Assembly: GCF_000406105.1 (NCBI RefSeq)
Contig: NZ_CM001974.1
Location: 1,465,001 to 1,529,000 of the forward strand
Origin: Dickeya chrysanthemi NCPPB 402
Lineage (GTDB): Bacteria > Pseudomonadota > Gammaproteobacteria > Enterobacterales > Enterobacteriaceae
Length of the DNA stretch: 64,000 nucleotides
Direction: 5' to 3'
Part shown: positions 1 through 8,895 of the stretch, piece after piece
Layout of the letters: every line of letters starts with the position of its first letter
How positions within the stretch are numbered: position 1 is the first letter of the stretch
Notes under the pieces: generated by a model
What the model was told of the DNA's origin: nothing
The model's database searches: none
The model's input: the letters and a program-made list of their open reading frames with translations, nothing else
Program-made: the position numbers and the translations under genes

Positions 1-1749
1 GCCTGCCCGGCTTGCGGGCCGCGGGTGTGGCTGTGCGATGCATCTGGCGCCATCACGGACGGCGACGATGCCGTGACGCAGGCGGCCGCGGCGCTATGTG
101 CCGGGCGGATCGTGGCGGTAAAAGGATTGGGCGGGTTTCATCTGGCCTGTGACGCCACCGACGCGCAGGCGGTGGCGCGGCTGCGCGAACGTAAGCATCG
201 CCCGGCTAAACCACTGGCGGTGATGTTGCCGGATGCTAATTGGCTGGCGCGTTGCAGTAGCGTGGCGGAACCTGCGTCGGCGTTACGTTTGATGCAAAGC
301 CCGGCGTCACCGATAGTGCTGTTGCCGTTACGCCACGATGGCGAACTGGCCGCCGGGATGGCCCCCGGTCTGGATGAAGTGGGATTGATGCTGCCTGCCA
401 ACCCATTACAGCACCTGTTATTGGCGGCGGTGGGCCGACCGCTGGTAATGACCTCCGGCAATGCCGGCGGTAAACCCCCTGCGCTGGATAATACGCAAGC
501 GCTGAACGAGCTGGCGACTATCGCCGACCTGTGGCTGCTGCATGATCGCGACATTGTGCAGCGGGCCGACGACTCGGTAGTGAGGATGCAGGACGAGCGG
601 GCGGAGATGCTACGGCGCGCGCGCGGTTATGTGCCGGATGCCCTGCCGCTGCCGCCGGGGTTTCGCGAGCAGCCCGCGTTGCTGGCGATGGGGGCGGATC
701 TCAAAAACACCTTCTGCCTGCTGCGTGATAGCTCTGCCATCGTCAGCCAGCATTTAGGCGATCTGGCGGATGACGAAGTGGAGCAGCAGTACCGGCAGGC
801 GCAAACGCTGTTTGCCGATATCTACCGGTTTACTCCGCAGGCCATCGCGGTGGATGCACATCCGGGGTATGTCAGCCGTTGTGTGGGGCAGCAGCAGGCA
901 GAGCGGTTGGGCATCCCCTGCATTGAGGTGCTGCACCATCACGCGCATATCGTTGCTTGTCTGGCTGAACACCGCTGGCCGCGTGACGCCGGGGCGGTGA
1001 TTGGGCTGGCGCTGGATGGCATCGGCTACGGCGGCGACAACCGCTGGTGGGGCGGCGAGTGCCTGCGGGTAGATTACAGTCAGTGTCGGCATTTGGGCGG
1101 ATTGCCTGCTGTGGCGCTGCCGGGCGGCGATCTGGCGGCGCGCCAGCCGTGGCGTAATCTACTGGCGCAGTGTCTGGCGTTCGTGCCGGATTGGGCGTCT
1201 CTGCCGGAGGCGGTCGTGATCCCCGTCGGTGTGCGGCCGTTGCTGACGCGGGCTATTGAACGGGGCCTTAACGCGCCATTGGCGTCGTCCGCCGGTCGGC
1301 TGTTCGACGCGGTAGCCGCGGCTTGTGGGTTTGCCGGCGAACAGAGCTGGGAGGGGGAAGCGGCTTGCTGGCTGGAAGCACTGGCCCGGCAACATCAGAA
1401 TGACCGGCCTCCGGTAACTCTGCCGCTGTCCGGCAGCCAACTGGATCTGTCCACCTTTTGGCACCAGTTTTTGGCGTATCGCGCAGCACCGGCCGACCGC
1501 GCTTTTGCGTTTCATCTGGCGCTGGCCGATGGGCTGGCGGCGTTGGTACGTCAGGCGGCGCGGGAACAGGGCATCAACACCGTCGTGTGCTCGGGCGGGG
1601 TGATGCATAACCGTTTGCTGGCTACGCTGTTACGTGATCGGCTGGCGGATTTTACCCTGCTGATGCCGTCGCGTATGCCGGCCGGCGACGGCGGGCTGGC
1701 GCTGGGGCAGGCGCTGATCGCCGCCAGTCGTCTTTCCATTCCGGAATAA
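1..1749 (+). CDS. hypF: Carbamoyltransferase HypF, 5'-truncated by window edge
   Basis: HypF makes the CN ligands of the [NiFe]-hydrogenase active site: it carbamoylates the C-terminal cysteine of HypE from carbamoyl phosphate and ATP in the cytoplasm. The reading frame is open from base 1, so the N-terminal acylphosphatase domain and first zinc finger lie outside. The visible part opens with the second zinc finger (CPACGPR), continues with a YrdC-like domain ([22 protein letters not shown]), and ends with a Kae1/TobZ-like carbamoyltransferase domain holding [19 protein letters not shown] and a late CSGGVMHN motif. About 582 codons are present of a family length near 750. It ends in TAA at 1747-1749, 125 bp before ylaC. 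No other hyp or hydrogenase gene is seen downstream, so it is at the end of its operon or stands alone. Confidence 0.95.
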   Translation, partial: ACPACGPRVWLCDASGAITDGDDAVTQAAAALCAGRIVAVKGLGGFHLACDATDAQAVARLRERKHRPAKPLAVMLPDANWLARCSSVAEPASALRLMQSPASPIVLLPLRHDGELAAGMAPGLDEVGLMLPANPLQHLLLAAVGRPLVMTSGNAGGKPPALDNTQALNELATIADLWLLHDRDIVQRADDSVVRMQDERAEMLRRARGYVPDALPLPPGFREQPALLAMGADLKNTFCLLRDSSAIVSQHLGDLADDEVEQQYRQAQTLFADIYRFTPQAIAVDAHPGYVSRCVGQQQAERLGIPCIEVLHHHAHIVACLAEHRWPRDAGAVIGLALDGIGYGGDNRWWGGECLRVDYSQCRHLGGLPAVALPGGDLAARQPWRNLLAQCLAFVPDWASLPEAVVIPVGVRPLLTRAIERGLNAPLASSAGRLFDAVAAACGFAGEQSWEGEAACWLEALARQHQNDRPPVTLPLSGSQLDLSTFWHQFLAYRAAPADRAFAFHLALADGLAALVRQAAREQGINTVVCSGGVMHNRLLATLLRDRLADFTLLMPSRMPAGDGGLALGQALIAASRLSIPE

Positions 1750-1874
1750 CGAGATACCGAGTCAGCAGCATGTCGAGCCAACTGTTATCGCTTTTTCTCA
1801 CCAGACTGTATCTGTTCTGATTTAGCGCGCCGTGCTACCGTTGCGCACCAATAAGCTGGGGGCGGAGGATCGGT

Positions 1875-2351
1875 ATGGACGAAGTGAAACGTATTTTGAA
1901 TGAAGAAATCGAACGTCTGAATCGAGAAGAACGGCGTGATAACCGCATTCGTTTTAGTCGCAGGTTTATCACCAGCCACCCTTATCTGTTTGGCGGCATG
2001 TTGGTGAGCTATGTGCCGGTGGCGCTAATTTTGTGGTATGCGCCGTACTTCGGCGCGCCTTATGTCGTGGGATTTACGTTGTTTCTGGCGCTGATGTCGC
2101 TGGCGATGTCGATGGACATTAACCCGCGCTACCGTTTTGAGGATATCGACGCGCTGGATCTTCGGGTGTGTTACAACGGCGAGTGGTACAACAGCCGCCA
2201 TGTGTCGCCTCAGACGCTGGAGGCGCTGCTGCATAACCCACAGGTCGCCGCGCCGGTAAAAGAAGGGATTGCCCGCTTGTTGCAGACCAAGGGTTACCTC
2301 TATTTTTACGATGTCTTTTCTCTGGCCTACCGCTCAGCCGTCCGGCAGTGA
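1875..2351 (+). CDS. ylaC: YlaC-family inner membrane protein
   Basis: 158 aa, the same size as E. coli YlaC (156 aa). Shared features include the RDN..RFS..FI..HP..F segment near the N-terminus, two adjacent hydrophobic stretches (about residues 40-58 and 60-78) that would form a membrane hairpin, and the strongly conserved PRYR(F/Y)EDID.LD.RVCYNGEWYN block around residues 85-110. The C-terminal half should be cytoplasmic. The biochemical function of the family is unknown. Start supported by GGAGG 9 bases upstream. It is a single gene between hypF and the amidotransferase. Confidence 0.9.
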   Translation: MDEVKRILNEEIERLNREERRDNRIRFSRRFITSHPYLFGGMLVSYVPVALILWYAPYFGAPYVVGFTLFLALMSLAMSMDINPRYRFEDIDALDLRVCYNGEWYNSRHVSPQTLEALLHNPQVAAPVKEGIARLLQTKGYLYFYDVFSLAYRSAVRQ

Positions 2352-2474
2352 TGGCGTTGCCGCCGGGTGCCGGGGGGGAAAAATCAATAACATGAAGCGA
2401 TGACAGGGCGTGCCTTGCGTGGTACGTTCAAAACTTATCTTGTTTACCGTCCTTCGAGGCACAAGCGACGCGCT

Positions 2475-3200
2475 ATGACCACGTTGACCCCAGATTTTTC
2501 TTCTTCATCACGACCACCTTCATTGCTCATTGTGCAGATGGGCGAACCGCCCGCACCTATCGCTACGGCTGTCGGCCAGCAGGCCGACTGGTTTAGCAGC
2601 GCGCTGGCCGATGAAGGCGTACAACTGCACGTTGTACGGCCGGATATCGGCGAGGCATTACCGCACCATAACGAACATGATGCCGCCATTATCAGCGGTT
2701 CCTGGTCGATGGTGACCGACCGGCTGGACTGGAGCGAACGCACCGCCGACTGGCTGCGCCGGAGTGTGTCGGCCGGGTTGCCGGTGCTGGGAGTGTGCTA
2801 CGGTCATCAACTGTTGGCGCACGCCTTGGGCGGCACGGTGGCGGATAACCCCAACGGGCGGGAAATGGGGCTGAAAACCGTGACTCTGCATGACAATGCG
2901 GCGAACGATGCGCTGTTGACGGCGATACCGACGCAGTTTAGCGCGTATCTTAGCCATCTTCAGTCGGTGGTGACGCCGCCGCCCGGCGCACAGGTGTTGG
3001 CAGCATCGGCGCAGGATGGCTGCCAGATTATTCGTTATACGCCGCATACCTTATCATTCCAGTTCCACCCGGAAATGGATGCGGTGGTGATGAATGCCTG
3101 CCTGCGCCACTGTGCATTGCCGGAAATGACCGACGACACTGAACCGGCATGGGCGCGGCGTTTGCTGCTGGATTTTGTCCGGCAGGCGTTGTCTCGCTAA
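2475..3200 (+). CDS. Class I glutamine amidotransferase-like protein (GMP-synthase GATase type)
   Basis: 241 aa. The fold is the triad-type glutaminase domain: the nucleophile elbow GVCYGHQLLAHALGG (Cys about residue 106) and a distal FQFHPEMD motif supply the Cys-His-Glu triad. Proteins of this stand-alone type resemble YfeJ or gamma-glutamyl-gamma-aminobutyrate/ornithine hydrolase-like enzymes and hydrolyse or transfer a gamma-glutamyl amide; the acceptor cannot be told from sequence. The reading frame is open from 2400, but the first residues there (TGRALRGTFKTY) look unlike the family, so I use the ATG at 2475. The ribosome site is weak for both choices. No synthetase partner domain or gene is adjacent. 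Confidence 0.75.
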   Translation: MTTLTPDFSSSSRPPSLLIVQMGEPPAPIATAVGQQADWFSSALADEGVQLHVVRPDIGEALPHHNEHDAAIISGSWSMVTDRLDWSERTADWLRRSVSAGLPVLGVCYGHQLLAHALGGTVADNPNGREMGLKTVTLHDNAANDALLTAIPTQFSAYLSHLQSVVTPPPGAQVLAASAQDGCQIIRYTPHTLSFQFHPEMDAVVMNACLRHCALPEMTDDTEPAWARRLLLDFVRQALSR

Positions 3201-3428
3201 GGAGTATGGCGCTGGCGAAATTCGAACAACTGGCCGACCAGATGAGCCAGCCGTTCGGTTCCGCGTTTCCCGATCGGCGGCACTTTCCCCAGTGTCGGTT
3301 GACTCGCTCGCTGGCGACCAGCGGTTTGCATTATTTAACACATATTCCTGTTTGGCGATAAACGGCATAACCGGCGATATCTTTCTTTATAAGAAATAAC
3401 CGGATTGCGGTGGCCCGATTTGCTGATT

Positions 3429-3555
3429 TATACCCGTCATACTTCAAGTTGCAGGTGCGTTGGCTACGTTCGTTCACCCGAATCACTTACCTGAGTAAGC
3501 TCATCGGGATTCTCTCTCTTGCCGCCTTCCTGCAACTCGAATTATTTTGGGTATA
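3429..3555. repeat. 127-bp palindromic intergenic repeat, copy 1
   Basis: Begins TATACCCGTCATACTTCAAG and ends with the near-complement ...CGAATTATTTTGGGTATA. The outer arms (CAAGTTGCAGG / CCTGCAACTCG) and the inner CCCGAATCACTTA..GTAAGCTCATCGGG part give a long imperfect hairpin. It is almost identical to 12053-12179 in inverted orientation. Repeats of this kind are scattered through soft-rot enterobacteria and Yersinia-group genomes and behave as non-autonomous miniature elements. Confidence 0.85.
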
Positions 3556-3774
3556 TTCATTTTAATCGGGGTAAGTTATTTATTTTTTTAATCAGATACC
3601 GCCGTCTGTCTGCGCCAGCTTGATTAATGAGACTCAGCTTGTCAGTAATGACTGATTAACGCTATTTCATAAATAAATTTTAATTATTTCTTGTTGCAAT
3701 AACCTGGCGCGGGTCGCTGTCTTGTGATCGTTATGTAAAAAATAACATAGCGATAGAATGACTTATTCGTTTAG

Positions 3775-3793
3775 ATTAATGAGAATGATTATC
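3775..3793. promoter_or_regulatory. Fur-box-like sequence, no obvious target gene
   Basis: ATTAATGAGAATGATTATC matches the 19-bp Fur consensus (GATAATGATAATCATTATC) at 15 of 19 positions. The nearest start codon downstream is fdoG, about 350 bp away, and the nearest gene upstream ends 575 bp before. It may serve an unannotated small RNA or be a chance match in AT-rich DNA. Confidence 0.35.
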
Positions 3794-3985
3794 TTTAACT
3801 GATTAATAACGTTAAAAAACCGCTTTTCATCGATGAATTGTGATTTGTTTGTTGTTATTGAGATAATTAATTGGCGCTTTTTATTCGTCGATACATAATA
3901 CATAGGTTTGGTAGGGGTTTGTGCTCGTTCCCTGCCGGCATTCATTTAAATTAATAAAGCATTAATACATAAAATACGATATTGC

Positions 3986-4109
3986 CCCCAATAATCAGAG
4001 TTGCAGGACAACGTGTTGGATAACGTCGTACGTTGGCCTTTCAGGGTAAGGTTTCGGTGAGCCTTGTTACGCATCCGATGGACCTGCAATTTGACGAATG
4101 ACGGGTATA
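3986..4109. repeat. Degenerate copy of the palindromic repeat, upstream of fdoG
   Basis: Flanks are recognisable (AATAATCAGAGTTGCAGG at the left; ACCTGCAATTTGACG followed by ATGACGGGTATA at the right), while the middle differs from copies 1 and 2. Its right end lies about 31 bp before the fdoG start codon, so it forms part of the fdoG 5' leader or promoter. Confidence 0.6.
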
Positions 4110-4140
4110 GCTCTGAGTGATGTCGTGCGAGGAATCTCCC

Positions 4141-7100
4141 ATGCAGGTCAGCAGAAGGCAGTTCTTTAAAATATGCGCAGGCGGTATGGCCGGAACGACG
4201 GTCACCGCTCTGGGCTTCTCGCCCAGTGCGGCGTTAGCCGAAACGCGGCAATACAAGCTGTTGCGCGCCAAAGAAACCCGGAATAATTGCACCTACTGTT
4301 CAGTAGGATGCGGCATTCTGATGTACAGCCTCGGCGACGGCGCCAAAAACGCCACCGCATCCATTTATCACATCGAAGGGGATCCGGATCATCCGGTCAG
4401 CCGCGGTTCATTGTGCCCGAAAGGCGCCGGGCTGGTGGATTTTATCCATAGCGACCAGCGCCTGAAATACCCGGAATACCGCGCGCCGGGTTCCGACAAA
4501 TGGCAGCGCATCAGTTGGGACGACGCGTTTGATCGCATCGCTCACCTGATGAAAAAAGACCGCGACGCCAATTTCGTCGAGAAGAACGCCGCCGGGGTGA
4601 CGGTTAACCGCTGGTTGACCACCGGGATGCTGTGTTCCTCCGCCGCCAGTAATGAAACCGGAATACTGGATCAAAAATTTGCCCGCGCACTGGGGATGAT
4701 CGGCATCGATACCCAGGCGCGTCTGTGCCACGGCCCGACCGTTTCGGCGCTGGCGCCGACCTTTGGCCGCGGTGCCATGACCAACAACTGGGTAGACATC
4801 AAAAACGCCAATGTGATTCTGGTGATGGGCGGCAACCCGGCGGAAGCGCACCCGGTCGGGTTCAAATGGGCGGTAGAAGCCAAGATTCACAATGGCGCCA
4901 AACTGATCGTCGTCGACCCGCGCTTCAATCGTTCGGCCGCCGTGGCCGACATGTACTCGCCGATTCGCGCCGGTTCCGACATCACCTTCCTGCTGGGCGT
5001 GGTGAATTATTTGTTGAGCCACGACAAGGTGCAGATGCCGTATGTGATGGCGTATACCAATGCCAGCCTGATCGTGCGTGACGATTACCACTTTGATGAA
5101 GGCATTTTCAGCGGTTACGACGAAAAAGAGCGCAAGTATGACCGCACCAGTTGGCAGTATGAACTGGATGAAAACGGCTTTGCCAAACGCGACGATACCC
5201 TGAGCCATCCGCGTTGCGTCTGGAACTTGTTGAAAGAGCACGTCGGCCGTTATACGCCGGATCTGGTGACCAACGTGTGCGGTACGCCGAAGCAGGATTT
5301 CCTGACCATTTGTGAGCAACTGGCGTCAACCTGCGTACCGGATCGTACCGCGACCATCATGTACGCCCTTGGCTGGACGCAGCACACCGCCGGTGCGCAA
5401 ATTATCCGTACCGCGGCGATGGTACAACTGTTGTTGGGTAACGTCGGTATGGCCGGCGGCGGCGTGAACGCGCTGCGTGGTCACTCCAACATTCAGGGCT
5501 ACACCGATTTGGGGTTGCTGTCGCTGAACCTGCCGGGTTATATGCCGCTGCCGTCGGAAAAACAGACCTCGCTGACGATGTATCTCGATCAGATAACGCC
5601 GAAAGCGTTGCTGGCGGATCAGGTCAACTACTGGAAGAACACGCCGAAGTTCTTTATCAGCATGATGAAGAGTTTCTGGGGCGACAACGCGACCAAAGAG
5701 AATGACTGGGGTTACGACTGGTTGCCGAAGTGGGATAAGAGCTACGACGCGCTGGCGTACTCCCGCATGATGCTGGAAGGCAAGGTCAACGGCTATATCG
5801 TGCAGGGGTTCAACCCGATGGCGGCTTTCGCCGACTCCAACCGCGCTCGCGATGCACTGAAAAAATTGAAATACCTGGTGATTATCGATCCGCTGTCGAC
5901 GGAAACCTCCAACTTTTGGCAGAACCACGGCGAGCTCAATGATGTGGATTCGAGCCAGATTCAGACCGAGGTATTCCGCCTGCCGTCCAGTTGCTTTGCC
6001 GAGGAAAACGGCTCCATCGTTAACTCCGGGCGTTGGCTGCAATGGCACTATCAGGGTGCCGTGCCGCCGGGTGAAGCACGCCACGACGGGGTGATTCTGG
6101 CCGGGTTGTTCCTGCGCCTGCGTGAACTCTATGCCAAAGAAGGCGGCGCCAATCCTGAGCCGGTGTTGAACATGAGCTGGAATTACCTGGAGCCGGAAGA
6201 CCCGTCCGCCGAGGAAATTACCAAAGAAGCCAACGGCCGTGCGCTGGCGGATCTGTTCGACGATAAAGGCAACCTGTTGCTGAAAAAAGGTCAGTTACTG
6301 CCGGATTTCTCCCTGTTGCGTGATGATGGCTCCACCGCCAGTTTTTGCTGGATTTACGCCGGTTCGTGGACGGAAGCGGGCAATCAGATGGCGCGTCGCG
6401 ACAACGCCGACCCGTCGGGCCTGGGCTGCACGCCGGGCTGGGCCTGGTGCTGGCCGCAAAACCGCCGCATTCTTTACAACCGCGCCTCGGCAGACCCGCA
6501 GGGTAAGCCGTGGGATGCCAAACGAGAGCTGATTCGCTGGAACGGCCAGAGGTGGACGGGGATCGACGTACCGGACTTCGCCGTCACTGTGCCGCCGGGC
6601 AGCGCCGCCGGTCCGTTCATCATGAACGCCGAAGGGTTGGGCCGCCTGTTCGCTATCGACAAGATGGCCGAAGGTCCTTTCCCTGCGCACTATGAACCGT
6701 TGGAATCGCCGTTGAAAAACAACCCGGTTTACAGCAAGGTTCAGGTTAACCCGGCAGCCCGTATTCTGCCGGCCGACCGCCCGTATATCGGTACGGCAGA
6801 GGAGTTCCCGTTCGTCGCCACCACCTATTCCATCACCGAGTTGTTCCGCCACTGGACGAAACACGCGCGCCTTAACGCGATTGTGCAGCCGGAGCAGTTT
6901 GTAGAAATCGGCGAAGGGCTGGCGAAGCTGAAGGGTATCCAGGCTGGCGATGTGGTGAAAGTCAGCAGCAAACGAGGATATATCAAGGCGAAGGCAGTCG
7001 TCACCAAGCGTATCCGTACCCTGACGATCCAGGGCAAACCGGTGGAAACCATCGGCGTACCCTGTCACTGGGGCTTTGAAGGCACCACCCAGAAAGGCTT

Positions 7101-7191
7101 TATGGCGAATATCCTGACGCCGCATGTCGGTGACGCCAACAGTCAGACGCCGGAATACAAGGCGTTTCTGGTTAATGTGGAAAAAGCGTAG
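4141..7191 (+). CDS. fdoG: Formate dehydrogenase major (alpha) subunit, cysteine form
   Basis: Catalytic molybdopterin subunit of membrane-bound formate dehydrogenase, oxidising formate in the periplasm and passing electrons through FdoH to FdoI and quinone. 1016 aa from the ATG at 4141; this start aligns with E. coli FdnG/FdoG and has an AGGA 7 bases upstream, so the frame's earlier ATG at 4117 is rejected. A Tat signal (SRRQFFKICAGG, residues 4-15) is followed by the N-terminal [4Fe-4S] ligands C50, C53, C57 and C92. The position equivalent to selenocysteine 196 is encoded TGC at 4726-4728: residue 196 is Cys in the context RLCHGPTVSALAP. No in-frame UGA exists, so no SelB/SECIS decoding is needed here. 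First gene of fdoGHI. The FdhN/FdhO choice rests mainly on FdoH similarity and a nearby fdhE. Confidence 0.95.
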   Translation: MQVSRRQFFKICAGGMAGTTVTALGFSPSAALAETRQYKLLRAKETRNNCTYCSVGCGILMYSLGDGAKNATASIYHIEGDPDHPVSRGSLCPKGAGLVDFIHSDQRLKYPEYRAPGSDKWQRISWDDAFDRIAHLMKKDRDANFVEKNAAGVTVNRWLTTGMLCSSAASNETGILDQKFARALGMIGIDTQARLCHGPTVSALAPTFGRGAMTNNWVDIKNANVILVMGGNPAEAHPVGFKWAVEAKIHNGAKLIVVDPRFNRSAAVADMYSPIRAGSDITFLLGVVNYLLSHDKVQMPYVMAYTNASLIVRDDYHFDEGIFSGYDEKERKYDRTSWQYELDENGFAKRDDTLSHPRCVWNLLKEHVGRYTPDLVTNVCGTPKQDFLTICEQLASTCVPDRTATIMYALGWTQHTAGAQIIRTAAMVQLLLGNVGMAGGGVNALRGHSNIQGYTDLGLLSLNLPGYMPLPSEKQTSLTMYLDQITPKALLADQVNYWKNTPKFFISMMKSFWGDNATKENDWGYDWLPKWDKSYDALAYSRMMLEGKVNGYIVQGFNPMAAFADSNRARDALKKLKYLVIIDPLSTETSNFWQNHGELNDVDSSQIQTEVFRLPSSCFAEENGSIVNSGRWLQWHYQGAVPPGEARHDGVILAGLFLRLRELYAKEGGANPEPVLNMSWNYLEPEDPSAEEITKEANGRALADLFDDKGNLLLKKGQLLPDFSLLRDDGSTASFCWIYAGSWTEAGNQMARRDNADPSGLGCTPGWAWCWPQNRRILYNRASADPQGKPWDAKRELIRWNGQRWTGIDVPDFAVTVPPGSAAGPFIMNAEGLGRLFAIDKMAEGPFPAHYEPLESPLKNNPVYSKVQVNPAARILPADRPYIGTAEEFPFVATTYSITELFRHWTKHARLNAIVQPEQFVEIGEGLAKLKGIQAGDVVKVSSKRGYIKAKAVVTKRIRTLTIQGKPVETIGVPCHWGFEGTTQKGFMANILTPHVGDANSQTPEYKAFLVNVEKA

Positions 7192-7206
7192 TCGCGGAGA
7201 AACACT

Positions 7207-8109
7207 ATGGCCATGCAATCACAAGATATTATCCGTCGCTCCGCGACCAACTCACTGACGCCGCCGCCGCAGGCCCGTAACCACAAAGAGCAGGTCGCTA
7301 AACTTATCGACGTGACCACCTGTATCGGCTGTAAAGCCTGTCAGGTGGCCTGTTCCGAGTGGAACGACATCCGCGACGACGTTGGGCATAACGTCGGTGT
7401 CTACGATAACCCGACCGATCTGAGCGCCAAATCCTGGACGGTCATGAAGTTTGCCGAGTTCGAGGAAAACGGCAAGCTGGAATGGCTGATCCGTAAGGAC
7501 GGCTGTATGCACTGTGCCGATCCGGGCTGCCTGAAGGCGTGTCCGTCGGAAGGGGCGATCATCCAGTACGCCAACGGCATCGTTGATTTCCAGTCCGAGC
7601 ACTGCATCGGTTGCGGCTACTGTATCGCCGGCTGTCCGTTCAATGTGCCGCGGATGAACAAGGACGACAACAAGGTGTACAAATGCACCCTGTGTGTTGA
7701 CCGGGTGGAAGTCGGCCAGGAGCCGTCGTGTGTGAAAACCTGCCCGACCGGCGCGATTCACTTCGGCACCAAAGACGAAATGAAAGTGCTGGCGGCTGAA
7801 CGAGTAAAAGACCTGAACAGCCGGGGTTACCAGAATGCCGGTTTGTATGACCCGGCGGGCGTCGGCGGGACGCACGTGATGTACGTGCTGCACCACGCAG
7901 ACCGGCCAGAGCTGTACAACGGCCTGCCGGCTAACCCGAGCATTAGCCCGGCGGTCACCTTCTGGAAAGGCATCTGGAAACCGCTGGCGGCCATCGGTTT
8001 TGCCGCCACCTTCGCGGCCAGCGTATTCCATTACGTGGGTATCGGCCCGAACCGGGTAGAAGACGATGACGACGTGCACCACGAGGGCAAGCAGCATGAA
8101 AAAGAGTAA
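7207..8109 (+). CDS. fdoH: Formate dehydrogenase iron-sulfur (beta) subunit
   Basis: 300 aa, the same length as E. coli FdoH and nearly colinear with it ([12 protein letters not shown] at the N-terminus). Four ferredoxin-like cysteine groups carry four [4Fe-4S] clusters: [35 protein letters not shown] and CTLCVD...CVKTC. One C-terminal transmembrane helix ([26 protein letters not shown], about 255-280) anchors the subunit on the periplasmic face. It relays electrons from FdoG to the cytochrome b subunit. Starts 15 bp after fdoG with a GGAG ribosome site and overlaps fdoI by 14 bp, which indicates translational coupling. Confidence 0.95.
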   Translation: MAMQSQDIIRRSATNSLTPPPQARNHKEQVAKLIDVTTCIGCKACQVACSEWNDIRDDVGHNVGVYDNPTDLSAKSWTVMKFAEFEENGKLEWLIRKDGCMHCADPGCLKACPSEGAIIQYANGIVDFQSEHCIGCGYCIAGCPFNVPRMNKDDNKVYKCTLCVDRVEVGQEPSCVKTCPTGAIHFGTKDEMKVLAAERVKDLNSRGYQNAGLYDPAGVGGTHVMYVLHHADRPELYNGLPANPSISPAVTFWKGIWKPLAAIGFAATFAASVFHYVGIGPNRVEDDDDVHHEGKQHEKE

Positions 8110-8728
8110 TCGGATTCAGCGTTACAGCGCCCCCGAGCGCATTAATCACTGGATTGTGGCGTTCTGCTTTGTGTTCGCCGCATTGAGCGGGCTGGGTTTT
8201 TTCTTCCCGTCGCTTAACTGGCTGATGAACGTGCTGGGTACGCCGCAACTGGCGCGCATTCTGCACCCGTTCGTCGGGGTGGTGATGTTTGTCGCCTTCC
8301 TGCTGATGTTTTTACGTTACTGGAAACACAACCTGATTGAGCGCAGCGATCTGGAATGGGCGAAAAACATCCACAAGATCGCCCGTAACGAAGAAGTCGG
8401 CGATACCGGCCGGTATAACTTCGGTCAGAAGTGTGTGTTCTGGCTGGCGATTACCTGTCTGTTGTTGTTGCTGGCAAGCGGGATTGTGATTTGGCGGCCG
8501 TACTTCGCACCGTCGTTCTCTATTCCGGTGATCCGTGCGGCGCTGGTGGTGCACTCGGTCTCGGCGGTCGGTTTGATCCTGACCATCATGGTGCATGTGT
8601 ATGCCGCGTTGTGGGTGAAAGGCACCATCACCGCGATGGTGGAGGGCTGGGTGTCCAGCGCCTGGGCGAAGAAACACCACCCGCGCTGGCATCGTGAGCT
8701 GCAATCCAAAGGGCAGGATAAGCACTGA
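8096..8728 (+). CDS. fdoI: Formate dehydrogenase cytochrome b556 (gamma) subunit
   Basis: 210 aa integral membrane diheme cytochrome b that passes electrons from FdoH to the quinone pool. Four hydrophobic helices are visible, with heme-ligand histidines in INHWIVAF (helix 1), [12 protein letters not shown] (helix 2) and the late [21 protein letters not shown] segment. The [18 protein letters not shown] tail is typical of FdnI/FdoI. I use the ATG at 8096 because it gives the family N-terminus ([19 protein letters not shown]). It overlaps the fdoH end and is followed by a hairpin at 8749-8777. Confidence 0.95.
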   Translation: MKKSNRIQRYSAPERINHWIVAFCFVFAALSGLGFFFPSLNWLMNVLGTPQLARILHPFVGVVMFVAFLLMFLRYWKHNLIERSDLEWAKNIHKIARNEEVGDTGRYNFGQKCVFWLAITCLLLLLASGIVIWRPYFAPSFSIPVIRAALVVHSVSAVGLILTIMVHVYAALWVKGTITAMVEGWVSSAWAKKHHPRWHRELQSKGQDKH

Positions 8729-8748
8729 TCCTCATTGCAAAGCAGGTC

Positions 8749-8777
8749 AAGGAGAGGCGGTATTTGAGCCTCTCCTT
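8749..8777. terminator. Hairpin between convergent fdoI and MFS gene
   Basis: Perfect 10-bp stem AAGGAGAGGC / GCCTCTCCTT with a 9-base loop. The T-tract is poor on both strands. Its position between convergent genes fits a bidirectional terminator. Confidence 0.6.
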
Positions 8778-8895
8778 GTGGTACATGCGATGAGGTAACA
8801 AAGAAACGACACCGTTTATCTCGCACGAAACGCTTCCCTGATCAGACAAACTGACTCGTTCGCAAAGCAACATGGCTGTTTGCCTACAGCCTGAC

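Larger units (their letters stand above)
3201..4140. other. Long AT-rich intergenic region between amidotransferase and fdoG
   Basis: About 940 bp without a convincing gene. It holds one full 127-bp palindromic repeat (3429-3555), an orphan Fur-like box (3775-3793) and a degenerate repeat copy (about 3986-4109) ending just upstream of fdoG. The short open frames here lack ribosome sites and protein-like composition. The fdoG promoter must lie in or upstream of the degenerate repeat, but I could not fix a clear -35/-10 pair. Confidence 0.6.

Noticed and set aside
4117-4140. Upstream start for fdoG at 4117
   Set aside because: Adds eight residues before the Tat signal without family support; the ATG at 4141 has the ribosome site and aligns with E. 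coli FdnG/FdoG.
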